Source: Achromobacter deleyi (GTDB lineage Bacteria; Pseudomonadota; Gammaproteobacteria; Burkholderiales; Burkholderiaceae_B). Taken from it: a DNA stretch of 64,000 nt. The notes under the pieces were generated by a model. The model saw only the letters and a program-made list of their open reading frames with translations. It ran no database searches and was not told the origin of the DNA. Location of the stretch: NCBI RefSeq assembly GCF_902859705.1, contig NZ_CADIJO010000004.1, forward strand, positions 186,001 to 250,000, given 5' to 3'. Shown here one piece after another: positions 28,771 to 37,938 of this stretch. Made by a program: the position numbers and the translations under genes. The stretch's first letter is position 1; the number at the start of each line of letters is the position of its first letter.

Positions 28771-29664
28771 ATGCGTAATCTGGATCTGGACCTGCTGCGC
28801 ACGCTGACCGCGATCGCGCGCTACGAGACGTTTTCCGAAGCGGCCAACCGGCTGCACAAGACGCAATCGGCCGTCACGCAGCAAATGCAGCGCCTGGAGG
28901 CCACCATCGGCCTGCCGCTGTTCGAAAAGCAAGGGCGCAACAAGGCCTTGTCCACCCACGGCCGGCGGTTGGTCGAATACGCACGCCACATGCTGGCCAT
29001 CAACGACGAGGCGCTGCGCGCATTGCAGGACGGGCCGCTGGAAGGCGATTTGCGATTGGGTGCGCCGCTGGACGTCGCGGACACCATCCTGCCCACACTG
29101 CTGACGCACATCGCGCGCTCGGCGCCGCGCGTGAAACTCGAGATTCGCGCCGATCGCAGCCCGTTCCTGATGGACGCGCTGCGGGCCGGTGAACTCGACC
29201 TGACCATATCGACCCGCTTTGACCAGGACTTCGAAGGCGTGGCGCTGCGCACCTCGCCCACCGTCTGGCTGGCGTCGGCCGACTACGTGCACGATGTGAA
29301 CGCGCCGGTGCCGCTGGTGCTGGCCGATGAACCCAGCATCTTCCGCCGCCTGGCGTTGACGGCGCTGGAACAGGCGCAAGTGCGCTGGCACACCAACTAC
29401 GTGGCGCCGAACCTGGTGGGCATCAAGGCCGCGCTGCGGGCGGGCCTGGGCGTCACGGCGCGCAGCGTGGAGCTGCTGGGGCCGGAAATGCGGGTGCTGG
29501 GTGAAAAGGAAGGCCTGCCGCCCTTGCCGGACGTAACGTACTTCCTGTGGATAAGGCGTGACCTGATCAATCCGCTGACGCGGCAGGTCTACGACATGCT
29601 CAAGGCCAGCCTGGGGTTGGCGCGGCATGCGGATGCCGCACCCAACCCCGCAAGCCTTCAATAG
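28771..29664 (+). CDS. LysR-family transcriptional regulator
   Basis: 297 residues. The N-terminal helix-turn-helix (MRNLDLDLLRTLTAIARYET, then FSEAANRLHKTQSAVTQQMQRLE) is typical LysR and the remainder is a periplasmic-binding-like effector domain. It is divergent from the thiol dioxygenase group, the usual layout for a LysR activator of the neighbouring operon. Its 3' end overlaps the convergent asparaginase gene by seven bases. Confidence 0.94.
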   Translation: MRNLDLDLLRTLTAIARYETFSEAANRLHKTQSAVTQQMQRLEATIGLPLFEKQGRNKALSTHGRRLVEYARHMLAINDEALRALQDGPLEGDLRLGAPLDVADTILPTLLTHIARSAPRVKLEIRADRSPFLMDALRAGELDLTISTRFDQDFEGVALRTSPTVWLASADYVHDVNAPVPLVLADEPSIFRRLALTALEQAQVRWHTNYVAPNLVGIKAALRAGLGVTARSVELLGPEMRVLGEKEGLPPLPDVTYFLWIRRDLINPLTRQVYDMLKASLGLARHADAAPNPASLQ

Positions 29665-30662
29665 CGGTCGAAGTAACCCTGCACGGCGGCAGGTTCACGG
29701 GTGATGCACAGCGCCAGCATCAGCAGGATGCGGGCTTTTTGCGGACTCAGGTCGCGGGCGGCGGCAAAGCCAAGCGCCGCGTCGTCCAGTTCGACATCGC
29801 GCGCCACCAGGCCGCTGCCGGTGCGGCTGGAGCGCACCACCGCCACGCCATCGGCAGCCGCACGGGTCAAGGCCTCGACGGCCAGGTCGGTGGCATTGCC
29901 ATCGCCCACGCCGGCCAGCACGATGCCGTCGGCCTTGCCGGCGATGAATGCAATGACATCGGCTTGCAGATTGGCGTGCGCATAGACGATATCCACGCGC
30001 GGCCATCCCGCCTTTTCCAACAATGCGAGTGAAAACTCGCTTTGTGCCGTGTGCGTCGTGGTGTTGCGCGAATAGAAGCACGGCACGCCGCCGTGCATGA
30101 CGCCTGCGCGTCCGCGATTGGGCGAGGCGAAGGCGCTGATGCCGGCGCTGGCGATCTTCTGGATCTCGCGTGCGTAGTGCACGTCTTCGTTCATGACGAC
30201 CAGTGGGCCGCGGCCACGCGCGTCAGGGTGCCGCGCCAGCGCTACCGCGTTGTACAGGTTCGCAGGGCCTTCGGCGCCCAGCGCGGTGGCCGGACGCATC
30301 GCACCCACCAGCACCACCGGTTTGTCGTGCTGGATCACCAGGCTGAGAAAGTACGCGGTTTCTTCAAGCGTATCCGTGCCGTGGGTGATGACGATGCCGG
30401 CCACCGATGCATCGGCGCACAGCGCATCCACGCGTTGCGCCAACGCGCGCCAGACGTCGTGCGTCATGTTCTGGCTGCCCACGTTGGCCACCTGCTCGGC
30501 GCGGATGTCCGCCAGGCCCGCCAACTGCGGCACGGCTGCGAGCAGGTCGCCTACCGAGAACGAGCCGGCTTTGTAGCCGGCCGCGGTGGCGTCGGCCTGG
30601 GCGCCGGCAATGGTGCCGCCGGTGGCCAGTACGGCAATGACCGGCAAAGCCTGATCAGGCAT
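29658..30662 (-). CDS. ansA: L-asparaginase
   Basis: 334-residue amidohydrolase converting asparagine to aspartate and ammonia. The nucleophile Thr lies in ATGGTIAG (residues 13-20) and the second catalytic block is ITHGTDTLEET; NRGRAGVMHGG is also conserved. No signal peptide is seen, so the enzyme is probably cytoplasmic although the sequence resembles type II enzymes. The ATG at 30662 lies inside the end of parB (8-base overlap), so translation is likely coupled to the chromosome segregation gene. The symbol ansA versus ansB is arbitrary here. Confidence 0.9.
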   Translation of the reverse strand: MPDQALPVIAVLATGGTIAGAQADATAAGYKAGSFSVGDLLAAVPQLAGLADIRAEQVANVGSQNMTHDVWRALAQRVDALCADASVAGIVITHGTDTLEETAYFLSLVIQHDKPVVLVGAMRPATALGAEGPANLYNAVALARHPDARGRGPLVVMNEDVHYAREIQKIASAGISAFASPNRGRAGVMHGGVPCFYSRNTTTHTAQSEFSLALLEKAGWPRVDIVYAHANLQADVIAFIAGKADGIVLAGVGDGNATDLAVEALTRAAADGVAVVRSSRTGSGLVARDVELDDAALGFAAARDLSPQKARILLMLALCITREPAAVQGYFDRY

Positions 30663-31572
30663 CGACCACTCCGGACAAGCCTTGACGCTCGAGCAGCGAA
30701 TTCAGGTGTTCCCAACCATGGAAGTCGATCACGATCTGGCCCTTTTCCTTGGCGCCGACCTTCAGTGCCACACGGGTGCCCAGATGATCGGACAAGGCCT
30801 CTTCCAGGCGCGTCAGGTCGCGCGACGCGCCGTTGGTCTTTTTCTTGGGCGACGCCGCGGTCTCGGCTTCCTTGGCGGTCTTGGCGACCAGCTTTTCGGC
30901 TTCGCGCACCGACAGGCGACGCGCGATGATCTGGTTGGCCAGCTGGATCTGCGTGGCGGCATCCACGGCCAGCAGCGCGCGAGCATGGCCCATGTCGACG
31001 TCGCCGGCCAACAGCATGGTCTGCACGGCAGCGGCCAGGTTCAAAAGCCGCAGCAGATTGCTGGTGGCCGAACGCGAGCGGCCGATGGCTTGCGCGGCCT
31101 GCTCGTGCGTCAAACCAAATTCGTCGAGCAGGCGGCGCACGCCATGCGCTTCTTCCAGCGGATTCAGGTCTTCGCGCTGGATGTTTTCGATCAGCGCCAT
31201 GACGGCCGCATTTTCGTCGGCGACTTCGCGCACCAGCACCGGCACTTCTTTCAGGCCGGCCAGCTGCGCCGCGCGGAAACGACGTTCGCCCGCGATGATC
31301 TCGTAGTGGCCGGGCGCATCGCCCAGCGCGCGCACAAGAATGGGTTGCATGATTCCTTGTGTGCGTATCGATTCGGCCAGCTCGCCCAGCGCGCCCTCGT
31401 CCATGCGGGTGCGCGGCTGATACTTGCCGGCCCGCATCTTCGAAACAGGCAAGGTGGACGGCAGACCCTCGGGCTTGGCCGCAGCCTTGCCGATATTGTC
31501 GATCGCAGGCGCGTCGGCGCCCAGCAAGGCGTCAAGTCCGCGACCCAAACCCTTGGGTTTCTTGGTGGCCAT
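30655..31572 (-). CDS. parB: Chromosome partitioning protein ParB
   Basis: 305-residue CTP-dependent DNA clamp that binds parS and spreads around it. MATKKPKGLGRGLDALLGAD is the classic ParB start. The CTPase box ENAAVMALIENIQREDLNPLEEAHG with the nearby GERRFRAAQLAG is present, followed by the helix-turn-helix GLTHEQAAQAIGRSRSATSNLLRLL and a C-terminal dimer domain from about residue 240. It is the partner of ParA at 32448 but is separated from it by an acetyltransferase gene. Its likely targets are the parS sites at 35902-37954. Confidence 0.97.
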   Translation of the reverse strand: MATKKPKGLGRGLDALLGADAPAIDNIGKAAAKPEGLPSTLPVSKMRAGKYQPRTRMDEGALGELAESIRTQGIMQPILVRALGDAPGHYEIIAGERRFRAAQLAGLKEVPVLVREVADENAAVMALIENIQREDLNPLEEAHGVRRLLDEFGLTHEQAAQAIGRSRSATSNLLRLLNLAAAVQTMLLAGDVDMGHARALLAVDAATQIQLANQIIARRLSVREAEKLVAKTAKEAETAASPKKKTNGASRDLTRLEEALSDHLGTRVALKVGAKEKGQIVIDFHGWEHLNSLLERQGLSGVVDA

Positions 31573-31615
31573 AGTTAAATCCTCTTTCCTTCTGTTTTTG
31601 TATCCCGAGCCAGGC

Positions 31616-32437
31616 TCAGGCGTCCGCCTGCTCGGCGGGCAGGCGGTACCAATACGCGTAACAGTCTTTGAAACCGTAGCGGCCGTACAAGGCGCGCGCC
31701 GCGGTATTTTCCGGCTCGACCTGCAGATAAGCCGTGGTGGCGCCGCCAGCGGCGCCCTGTGCCAACAGATGCTCGACCAACATCGCGGCGTGCCCCTTGC
31801 GCCGTTGCCCCGGGTCCGTCACCACATCGAACATCCCCACGACATCGCCATCGCGCACGGCCATGCCAGCGGCCACGCAATGTCCGGCGCTGTCCAGCGC
31901 CAGCACCGGCGAGATATCCACAGCCAGCCCTTCGAGACGGGATTGATGCTCGGCGATGTGTTCCGGACGTGAATCGCGCATGCGTCCGACCGCCGCCGCG
32001 AATCGGGCAGCGTCCACTGTCTTGAAAAGCAGATCGCCCCGGGCGCCAGGCCTGGGGGCGAGCGGCATGCTCATGACTCGGGTCTCGCCAGTGAGGATGT
32101 AACCACGGGACTCCAGGTCGGCGTCCAGGGCGAAATCGGGACCGATGGAGGTGATGCGCAGCACCATGGGCAAGCCATGGCGCGCATACAACGTTGAACA
32201 ATACGCCAGCCGCTCATCGAGCGGACGTGTGGATAACCCCAGCACATTGATGCTGCGTACCCGTTTGGCGGACGACTGCGAAAAACGCACCAGCCAGCCG
32301 TCGTAAAGCACTTGCGCGCGTACCGCCGTGGCATTGAGCGCGGCTTCTTCGAGACGCACGCGCAGCGCATCGCGCACGTCGGCGGGCGGCGTGTGGGGCA
32401 AGGCGTGGGTCGAAGAATGGCGCGGTGCGGCGGACAT
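31616..32437 (-). CDS. GNAT-family N-acetyltransferase between parA and parB
   Basis: 273 residues with a C-terminal GNAT domain: GMFDVVTDPGQRRKGHAAML is the acetyl-CoA-binding Q/RxxGx(G/A) region (QRRKGHA), followed by YLQVEPENTAARALYGRYGF. The N-terminal part is divergent. Substrate unknown. It lies 10 bases after parA and 43 bases before parB, fully inside the segregation operon, which is unusual since parA and parB are normally adjacent. Confidence 0.85.
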   Translation of the reverse strand: MSAAPRHSSTHALPHTPPADVRDALRVRLEEAALNATAVRAQVLYDGWLVRFSQSSAKRVRSINVLGLSTRPLDERLAYCSTLYARHGLPMVLRITSIGPDFALDADLESRGYILTGETRVMSMPLAPRPGARGDLLFKTVDAARFAAAVGRMRDSRPEHIAEHQSRLEGLAVDISPVLALDSAGHCVAAGMAVRDGDVVGMFDVVTDPGQRRKGHAAMLVEHLLAQGAAGGATTAYLQVEPENTAARALYGRYGFKDCYAYWYRLPAEQADA

Positions 32438-32447
32438 GCTGTACGGC

Positions 32448-33248
32448 TTATTTATTCAGGTCGCGAACGCGTTCGATCATTTCGGCGCCGAAGGCGATGT
32501 AGGCCTGTGCGCCGCGCGAGGCGCGATCGTAGACCACGCCGGGCATGCCATAGCTGGGGGCCTCGGCCAGGCGCACGTTGCGCGGCACGACGGTCTTGAA
32601 GACCTTGTCGCCGAAGTGCGCTTCGAGCTGCGCGGACACTTGCTGCTGCAGCGTCATGCGCGGGTCGAACATGACACGCAACAAACCGATGACGCGTAGG
32701 TCGTCGTTGATGTTGCGATGTACGCGCTTGATCGTGTTGACCAGGTCGGACAGGCCTTCCAGCGCGAAGTATTCGCACTGCATCGGGATGATGACGCCGT
32801 GCGCGGCCGCCAGGCCGTTCAGCGTCAGCAGCGACAGGGTGGGCGGGCAGTCGATCAGGACGAAATCGTATTGGCTGGCCACGGTGTCGATGGCAGCCTT
32901 GAGCTGACGCTCGCGTTCGTCCATCTGCACCAGGTCGATCTCGGCGCCGGACAATTCACGGTTGGCGGGCAACACGTCGTAGCCGCCCGATTCCGAGCGC
33001 ACGCGCGCCTGCTCGATCGTGGATTCACCGATCAGCACCTGGTACAGGTTCGACTCGAGCGAATTCTTGTCGATGCCACTGCCCATCGTGGCGTTGCCTT
33101 GCGGGTCCAGGTCCACCAGCAGCACGCGTTGCTTGTGCGTCGCCAGGCCGGCCGCCAGGTTGATGGCGGTCGTCGTCTTGCCCACACCGCCTTTTTGATT
33201 GGCGATGCAGAAAACGCGGGCGGACGAGCTGGGGGGTAAGTTCTTCAT
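32448..33248 (-). CDS. parA: Chromosome partitioning ATPase ParA (Soj)
   Basis: 266 residues. The deviant Walker A KGGVGKTTTAINLAAGLA with both signature lysines, Walker A' LLVDLDPQGNAT and Walker B VLIDCPPTLSLLT define the chromosomal ParA group. It forms a DNA-bound gradient that pulls ParB-parS complexes apart. The frame is open 30 codons further upstream, but ATG at 33248 gives the family start [20 protein letters not shown] and overlaps the rsmG stop by four bases. Confidence 0.97.
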   Translation of the reverse strand: MKNLPPSSSARVFCIANQKGGVGKTTTAINLAAGLATHKQRVLLVDLDPQGNATMGSGIDKNSLESNLYQVLIGESTIEQARVRSESGGYDVLPANRELSGAEIDLVQMDERERQLKAAIDTVASQYDFVLIDCPPTLSLLTLNGLAAAHGVIIPMQCEYFALEGLSDLVNTIKRVHRNINDDLRVIGLLRVMFDPRMTLQQQVSAQLEAHFGDKVFKTVVPRNVRLAEAPSYGMPGVVYDRASRGAQAYIAFGAEMIERVRDLNK

Positions 33249-33934
33249 AGGGTTCCTTGACTGCGGCGCATCCAGATCAGGCAGCGTTCTGCTTGCAGCT
33301 CCGGCACCCGGAGCTGCTGAATATGGTCGACTTGCCATTCCCCGCGCGCGTGCAGCGCTGCGATCTCATCATCGGGGACCTTGCCCTTCATCGCGACGAG
33401 GGTACCATCGTTGCCCACGTGCCTGCCCGCGAGCATCGCAAAATCATCCAAGGATGCGAAGGCACGCGACGTCACAATGTTGCAGTCGGCGGGGTCCAGC
33501 GTTTCGATGCGTGCATGGCGGGCCTGCAGATTGGGCAAGGCCAGCGCGCCACTCATCTGCCGAACGAATGCGGTTTTCTTTTCTACGGCGTCGACACAGG
33601 TCACGGACCATTCTGGCCGCATGACGGCCAGGACGACGCCAGGCAAGCCGCCACCGGATCCGACGTCGTAGACCTTGGCCGGCGTGCCGGGCTGGCCCAG
33701 CGCCTCGCTGAACGGGCCCACCGCGGCCAGGCTGTCGAACAGGTGCTGCACCAGCATCTGCTGCGGATCGCGGATGGCGGTCAGGTTATAGGTTCGATTC
33801 CAGCGCTGCATCTGCGCCAGGTAGTCGAGCAGCTTGGGGGCGGCGCCGGCATCGGCCTGCAGCCCCAGTTGCTCGAAGGCAAGGGAGAGACGGCCGGCCA
33901 TGTCTGCGCCGGCCGGATTGGGATGGGCGCTCAT
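33245..33934 (-). CDS. rsmG: 16S rRNA m7G527 methyltransferase
   Basis: 229 residues. The enzyme methylates N7 of G527 in 16S rRNA; its loss gives low-level streptomycin resistance in other bacteria. The SAM-binding motif [20 protein letters not shown] and [20 protein letters not shown] upstream are diagnostic. Its ends overlap mnmG and parA by four bases each, so mnmG-rsmG-parA are translationally coupled. Confidence 0.97.
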   Translation of the reverse strand: MSAHPNPAGADMAGRLSLAFEQLGLQADAGAAPKLLDYLAQMQRWNRTYNLTAIRDPQQMLVQHLFDSLAAVGPFSEALGQPGTPAKVYDVGSGGGLPGVVLAVMRPEWSVTCVDAVEKKTAFVRQMSGALALPNLQARHARIETLDPADCNIVTSRAFASLDDFAMLAGRHVGNDGTLVAMKGKVPDDEIAALHARGEWQVDHIQQLRVPELQAERCLIWMRRSQGTL

Positions 33935-35850
33935 GCGGCTTGCTTGCGCGAGCCGTAATGCAGGCGCTTCAGGTGGATGAGCAGCAGCGAGATCGCCGCC
34001 GGCGTCACGCCCGAAATGCGGGCGGCCTGGCCGATGGTCTCGGGCCGATGCGTCTTCAGCTTCTGGCGCACTTCGAACGACAGGCTGGTCACGGCGTCGT
34101 AATCGACGTCCGCCGGGATGGGCTGTTGTTCGTGGGCAATCTGCTTTTGCACTTCGTCTTGCTGGCGGGCAATGTAGCCGGCGTACTTCACCTGGATCTC
34201 GACCTGCTCGGCCAGCACCTCGTCGGCCACGACACCGGGGCCGGCCAGGAGCGTACCGTCGACATTGCGGGCGGCCATCAAGGCTTCATAGGAAACATTC
34301 GGACGTTTCAGCAGGTCAGCTAGTGAGTACTCACGTTCAATGGCCTTGCCGAGCAGCGGCTCAGCCACTTCCAGCGGCAACAGCCGCGGGTTCACCCACG
34401 ACGACTTCAAGCGTTCGACTTCGGCGGCGACGGCATCGCGTTTGCGGTTGAAGGCTTCCCAGCGGGCGTCATCGACGATGCCGAGCTGGCGGCCGATTTC
34501 GGTCAGGCGCAGATCGGCGTTGTCTTCACGCAGGCTCAGGCGGTATTCGGCACGCGACGTGAACATGCGGTACGGCTCGGTTACGCCGCGCGTCACCAGG
34601 TCGTCGACCAACACGCCCAGATAGGCTTCATCGCGGCGCGGCGTCCAGGAATCGCGGCCCAACGATTGCAACGCGGCATTCACGCCAGCAAGCAAGCCCT
34701 GGGCCGCAGCTTCTTCGTAGCCGGTGGTGCCGTTGATCTGGCCGGCGAAGAACAGCCCGGAGATGGCCTTGGTTTCGAGCGTGCTCTTCAATCCACGTGG
34801 ATCGAAGTAGTCGTATTCGATGGCGTAGCCCGGGCGCAGGATGTGCGCGTTTTCCAGGCCGGGCAGGGAATGGATCAAGTCCAGCTGCACGTCGAACGGC
34901 AGGCTGGTCGATACGCCGTTGGGGTAGACCTCGTGCGTGTCCAGCCCTTCGGGCTCGAGGAAGACCTGGTGGGATTCCTTGTCAGCGAAACGGTGGATCT
35001 TGTCTTCGATGGACGGGCAATAGCGCGGCCCTACCCCTTCGATCACGCCGCTGTACATGGGCGAGCGATCCAGGCCACCACGGATGATGTCGTGGGTACG
35101 GGCGTTGGTGTGCGTGATCCAGCACGGCAATTGCCGCGGGTGCATCGCCACATTGCCCATGTACGAGAAGACGGGAATCGGATCGAGATCGCCCGGTTGT
35201 TCTTCAAGAATGCTGTAGTTGATGCTGCGACCGTCGATACGCGGCGGAGTGCCGGTCTTCAAACGGCCTTGGGGCAGCTGCAGTTCTTTCAGGCGTTGGC
35301 CCAGCGAAATGGCGGGGGGATCTCCCGCGCGGCCACCCGAGTAGTTCTGCAGGCCCACGTGAATCAGGCCATTCAGAAACGTGCCGGCGGTAAGCACCAC
35401 AGTCTTGGCTCGGAACTTGAGTCCGACCTGGGTGACGGCACCGACCACGCGGTCGCCTTCCACCATCAGATCCTCGACCGCTTGCTGGAACAGCCACAGG
35501 TTGGGCTGGTTTTCCAGACGGCCACGGATGGCCTGGCGGTAAAGCACCCGGTCTGCCTGGGCGCGGGTTGCGCGTACGGCCGGCCCCTTCGAACCGTTGA
35601 GGATGCGGAACTGAATCCCCGCCTCGTCCGTTGCCAGTGCCATGGCACCGCCAAGGGCGTCGACTTCTTTGACGAGATGGCCTTTGCCGATCCCGCCAAT
35701 GGAGGGATTGCAAGACATCTGACCTAGGGTTTCGATGTTGTGGGTGAGCAGCAGCGTCTGGGCGCCAGCGCGCGCTGCAGCCAGCGCCGCCTCGGTGCCG
35801 GCGTGGCCGCCACCAACGACGATGACATCGAATTCGCGGGGATAATCCAT
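33931..35850 (-). CDS. mnmG: tRNA wobble-uridine modification enzyme MnmG (GidA)
   Basis: 639 residues. With MnmE it adds the cmnm5 group at U34 of several tRNAs. FAD-binding [17 protein letters not shown] at the N-terminus, [22 protein letters not shown] and [21 protein letters not shown] are the two GidA signatures. The start is [18 protein letters not shown] at 35850; the frame is open for 65 further codons upstream, but these run through a parS site and are untranslated. It is the first gene of the mnmG-rsmG-parA-parB unit and borders the origin region. MnmE is encoded in the same window at 60894. Confidence 0.98.
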   Translation of the reverse strand: MDYPREFDVIVVGGGHAGTEAALAAARAGAQTLLLTHNIETLGQMSCNPSIGGIGKGHLVKEVDALGGAMALATDEAGIQFRILNGSKGPAVRATRAQADRVLYRQAIRGRLENQPNLWLFQQAVEDLMVEGDRVVGAVTQVGLKFRAKTVVLTAGTFLNGLIHVGLQNYSGGRAGDPPAISLGQRLKELQLPQGRLKTGTPPRIDGRSINYSILEEQPGDLDPIPVFSYMGNVAMHPRQLPCWITHTNARTHDIIRGGLDRSPMYSGVIEGVGPRYCPSIEDKIHRFADKESHQVFLEPEGLDTHEVYPNGVSTSLPFDVQLDLIHSLPGLENAHILRPGYAIEYDYFDPRGLKSTLETKAISGLFFAGQINGTTGYEEAAAQGLLAGVNAALQSLGRDSWTPRRDEAYLGVLVDDLVTRGVTEPYRMFTSRAEYRLSLREDNADLRLTEIGRQLGIVDDARWEAFNRKRDAVAAEVERLKSSWVNPRLLPLEVAEPLLGKAIEREYSLADLLKRPNVSYEALMAARNVDGTLLAGPGVVADEVLAEQVEIQVKYAGYIARQQDEVQKQIAHEQQPIPADVDYDAVTSLSFEVRQKLKTHRPETIGQAARISGVTPAAISLLLIHLKRLHYGSRKQAA

Positions 35851-35901
35851 GATGGGGAGGTAAGAGAGCGTTCGGTGCTCATTATAGAGGCAGGGGGGGC
35901 A

Positions 35902-35917
35902 TGTTTCACGTGAAACA
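35902..35917. promoter_or_regulatory. parS site 1, exact
   Basis: TGTTTCACGTGAAACA, identical to the conserved bacterial parS 16-mer, 52 bases upstream of the mnmG start. Confidence 0.95.
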
Positions 35918-36028
35918 TGGTTCGGTGCAGCAATGGGCCCAGAGGTCTTCCCTTGTTCGTGTGCAAAAGGCAACGAGGTGGCCTCCTGGTGCGGCCAAAT
36001 ATGTCGGCATTTGCCTCTGTTGAGTGGA

Positions 36029-36044
36029 TGTTCCACGTGAAACA
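36029..36044. promoter_or_regulatory. parS site 2, one mismatch
   Basis: TGTTCCACGTGAAACA; one change in the left arm. Confidence 0.88.
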
Positions 36045-36071
36045 CACCGGCGCCCTGCTCTTACCCGGGCA

Positions 36072-36087
36072 TGTTTCACGTGAAACA
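36072..36087. promoter_or_regulatory. parS site 3, exact
   Basis: TGTTTCACGTGAAACA, only 43 bases from site 2 start to start. Confidence 0.95.
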
Positions 36088-36164
36088 TGAGCCCACCAGC
36101 AGTGCTCGGGGCGTGCTGCCCTCATGTAGAACATAGAAGATCACCCTGCGCTCAAGCACAATCT

Positions 36165-36176
36165 ATGACCGGTCAT
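36165..36176. repeat. Perfect palindrome ATGACCGGTCAT
   Basis: A 12-bp perfect palindrome, 14 bp with the flanking T and A (36164-36177), between parS sites 3 and 4. Not a parS or DnaA site; role unknown. Confidence 0.6.
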
Positions 36177-36257
36177 ATGGTCCGCATGCTCGGTCTGTTC
36201 CTACACAAGCGATGGCGAGCAACCAAGGTTAGAGATCTTCGTCATTCTCAAGCGGCA

Positions 36258-36273
36258 TGTTTCACGTGAAACA
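36258..36273. promoter_or_regulatory. parS site 4, exact
   Basis: TGTTTCACGTGAAACA. Confidence 0.95.
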
Positions 36274-36355
36274 TTGAGCATAGCCTTCGTACTGATATCT
36301 GCCATTCAGAATCCAAGAATATGAATGACCTCCCCAGGCGCTGTTCAATGATGGA

Positions 36356-36371
36356 AACGATGATCATCGTT
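36356..36371. repeat. Perfect 16-bp palindrome next to parS site 5
   Basis: AACGATGATCATCGTT is a perfect 16-bp palindrome with a central GATC, three bases before parS site 5. Its size and placement suggest a dimer-binding site of an unidentified origin-associated protein. Confidence 0.65.
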
Positions 36372-36374
36372 GTA

Positions 36375-36390
36375 TGTTTCACGTGGAACA
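36375..36390. promoter_or_regulatory. parS site 5, one mismatch
   Basis: TGTTTCACGTGGAACA; one change in the right arm. Confidence 0.88.
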
Positions 36391-36485
36391 TAATTCACTG
36401 AACGGGGCTTGAGACCAGCGGGAGAGGCTAGGTGGAATGCCACACCGCACTACTTGATAAGGTGACCGAAAGGCTGCACCGCCAA

Positions 36486-36501
36486 TGTTTCACGTGAAAC
36501 A
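36486..36501. promoter_or_regulatory. parS site 6, exact
   Basis: TGTTTCACGTGAAACA. Confidence 0.95.
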
Positions 36502-36607
36502 TACCAAGGAAGCAGTAGCACTCAGCATCGAAACCCCGATCCCGCTGCACACTGCAACGCGTGAAGTGAACGCACCCGAACCCTGTAGTTCATCAGTCTA
36601 TCGAGAA

Positions 36608-36623
36608 TGTTCCACGTGAAACA
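36608..36623. promoter_or_regulatory. parS site 7, one mismatch
   Basis: TGTTCCACGTGAAACA, same variant as site 2. Confidence 0.88.
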
Positions 36624-36682
36624 CGCGAAAACTGAGGCAGATCATTCAGCTTCGCAGACCTTATGCGCGGCCCCTCCCGTGA

Positions 36683-36698
36683 CGTTTCACGTGGAACA
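36683..36698. promoter_or_regulatory. parS site 8, two mismatches
   Basis: CGTTTCACGTGGAACA; outer base and one right-arm base differ. Confidence 0.75.
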
Positions 36699-36902
36699 CA
36701 GCAAATCCATCAGGCCGTAGGGACCAATATGAGTGCTCGCACAGGTCGGAAAGGTCAAAACAGCTTCGACGCTAGGGCCTGATCACGAAGACACGCCCTT
36801 CCATCAAGACATTCGCGCACCCATCCAATCCATCCACGTTGAAAAGAAGACAGTTTTCAGAGCCCTACCCTACCCCTTACCCCAAAATATGGTGAATTTT
36901 TG

Positions 36903-36918
36903 GGTTTCACGTGAAACA
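36903..36918. promoter_or_regulatory. parS site 9, one mismatch
   Basis: GGTTTCACGTGAAACA; only the outermost base differs. It abuts a CCCAAAA/TTTTGGG inverted repeat at 36881-36904. Confidence 0.88.
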
Positions 36919-37306
36919 TGGACCGAAGCCGCACCCAAGCTTCCTGTCCCAGTCAACGGAAAATTCAAGAACCTCTCGGAAGATTACGGGCAGCACCAGG
37001 CCGGTTGACCATCTCCCGTCATCCGACTGAAACATAGCAAGGCAAGAATTTCGAACACTGCGGGCAGTCCGTAACCAGGGTCCGCAGCCCCTCCAACACA
37101 GGATCGGCTCAATCCCTTATGCGTCCCCGCAATTGGGCACGACTACGTCCTGGTGCATCCGGCCCAACCCCCAGTGCAACCGCAAACCAAGGCAGGACCG
37201 CAGCAGTAACTTCATCCCGCACTGAGAACGTCGCCACGCCCAGCATCCAGGGCAACCATGATTTATCAACATATCAATCCACAGTCCGCTCGGGCTGCAA
37301 TCGGCC

Positions 37307-37322
37307 GGTTTCACGTGGAACA
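37307..37322. promoter_or_regulatory. parS site 10, two mismatches
   Basis: GGTTTCACGTGGAACA. It is followed at once by TGGGGATAA (37327-37335), a near DnaA box. Confidence 0.72.
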
Positions 37323-37562
37323 ACTTTGGGGATAACTTGGGAAGAGGCTTCGATTCAACAGGAGAGATTGCCCCGTAATCAGCCACGAAGTACCGACGGC
37401 AATTCAAATACCCAGATTTGGCAAAACGCACAAAACGGCAATGCCTTCCCAGGGAAATTGTCTTTAGAGCCCGTACTCTGCTACGCGTCCGGCCCGCTTC
37501 GCCGCCCTTTCTGGAGGATATGGTGACGCGCTAATCAGCCTATGAAAAACGGTGGAAAAAAT

Positions 37563-37571
37563 TGTGGATAA
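37563..37571 (-). promoter_or_regulatory. DnaA box, exact (origin region)
   Basis: TGGATAA type box: TTATCCACA on the minus strand, in an AT-rich patch with GGTGGAAAAAATTG just upstream, the first exact box after the parS array. Confidence 0.75.
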
Positions 37572-37758
37572 GTCAGCGCTATCGAACCCATTGGCTTTCT
37601 TAAAATCTTCGATGCGCCTGCCCGCAATGCGCATGTGCCCCAACTAGGCCGCGTACCAAACATGCTCGATGCGGGTCACACCCCCTCGGGAACTTCATCT
37701 CCCTGCCGAAGTCCAATCGCCGCTCTGTCTGGATCCGACTGCCGTACGCGCGCCGCAC

Positions 37759-37767
37759 TTATCCCCA
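37759..37767 (+). promoter_or_regulatory. Near DnaA box (one mismatch)
   Basis: TTATCCCCA; followed 3 bases later by TTATTCAGA (37771-37779), another one-mismatch box, so a possible tandem pair. Confidence 0.5.
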
Positions 37768-37938
37768 ACCTTATTCAGATCTGCGATCAAGCGCTGCCCT
37801 GTGCACAAGTTGCCGGGGACGCTTGATGCAACAAATATCTTGCCCTCCCCTCACGGGCAACGCCATCATCCATTTGGCTGAGGCGGCATGCCAGCCACCT
37901 GTGGAAAAGTCGACGAAAGGAAATTCGACGCGAATTTT

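Noticed and set aside
36733-37008. 91-codon open frame in the origin region
   Set aside because: Runs through parS site 9, lacks a ribosome site and shows no protein-like composition.
35902-37322. Repeated 16-mers considered as a CRISPR array or insertion-sequence ends
   Set aside because: The repeats are perfect palindromes matching parS, spacing is irregular and no cas or transposase gene is present.
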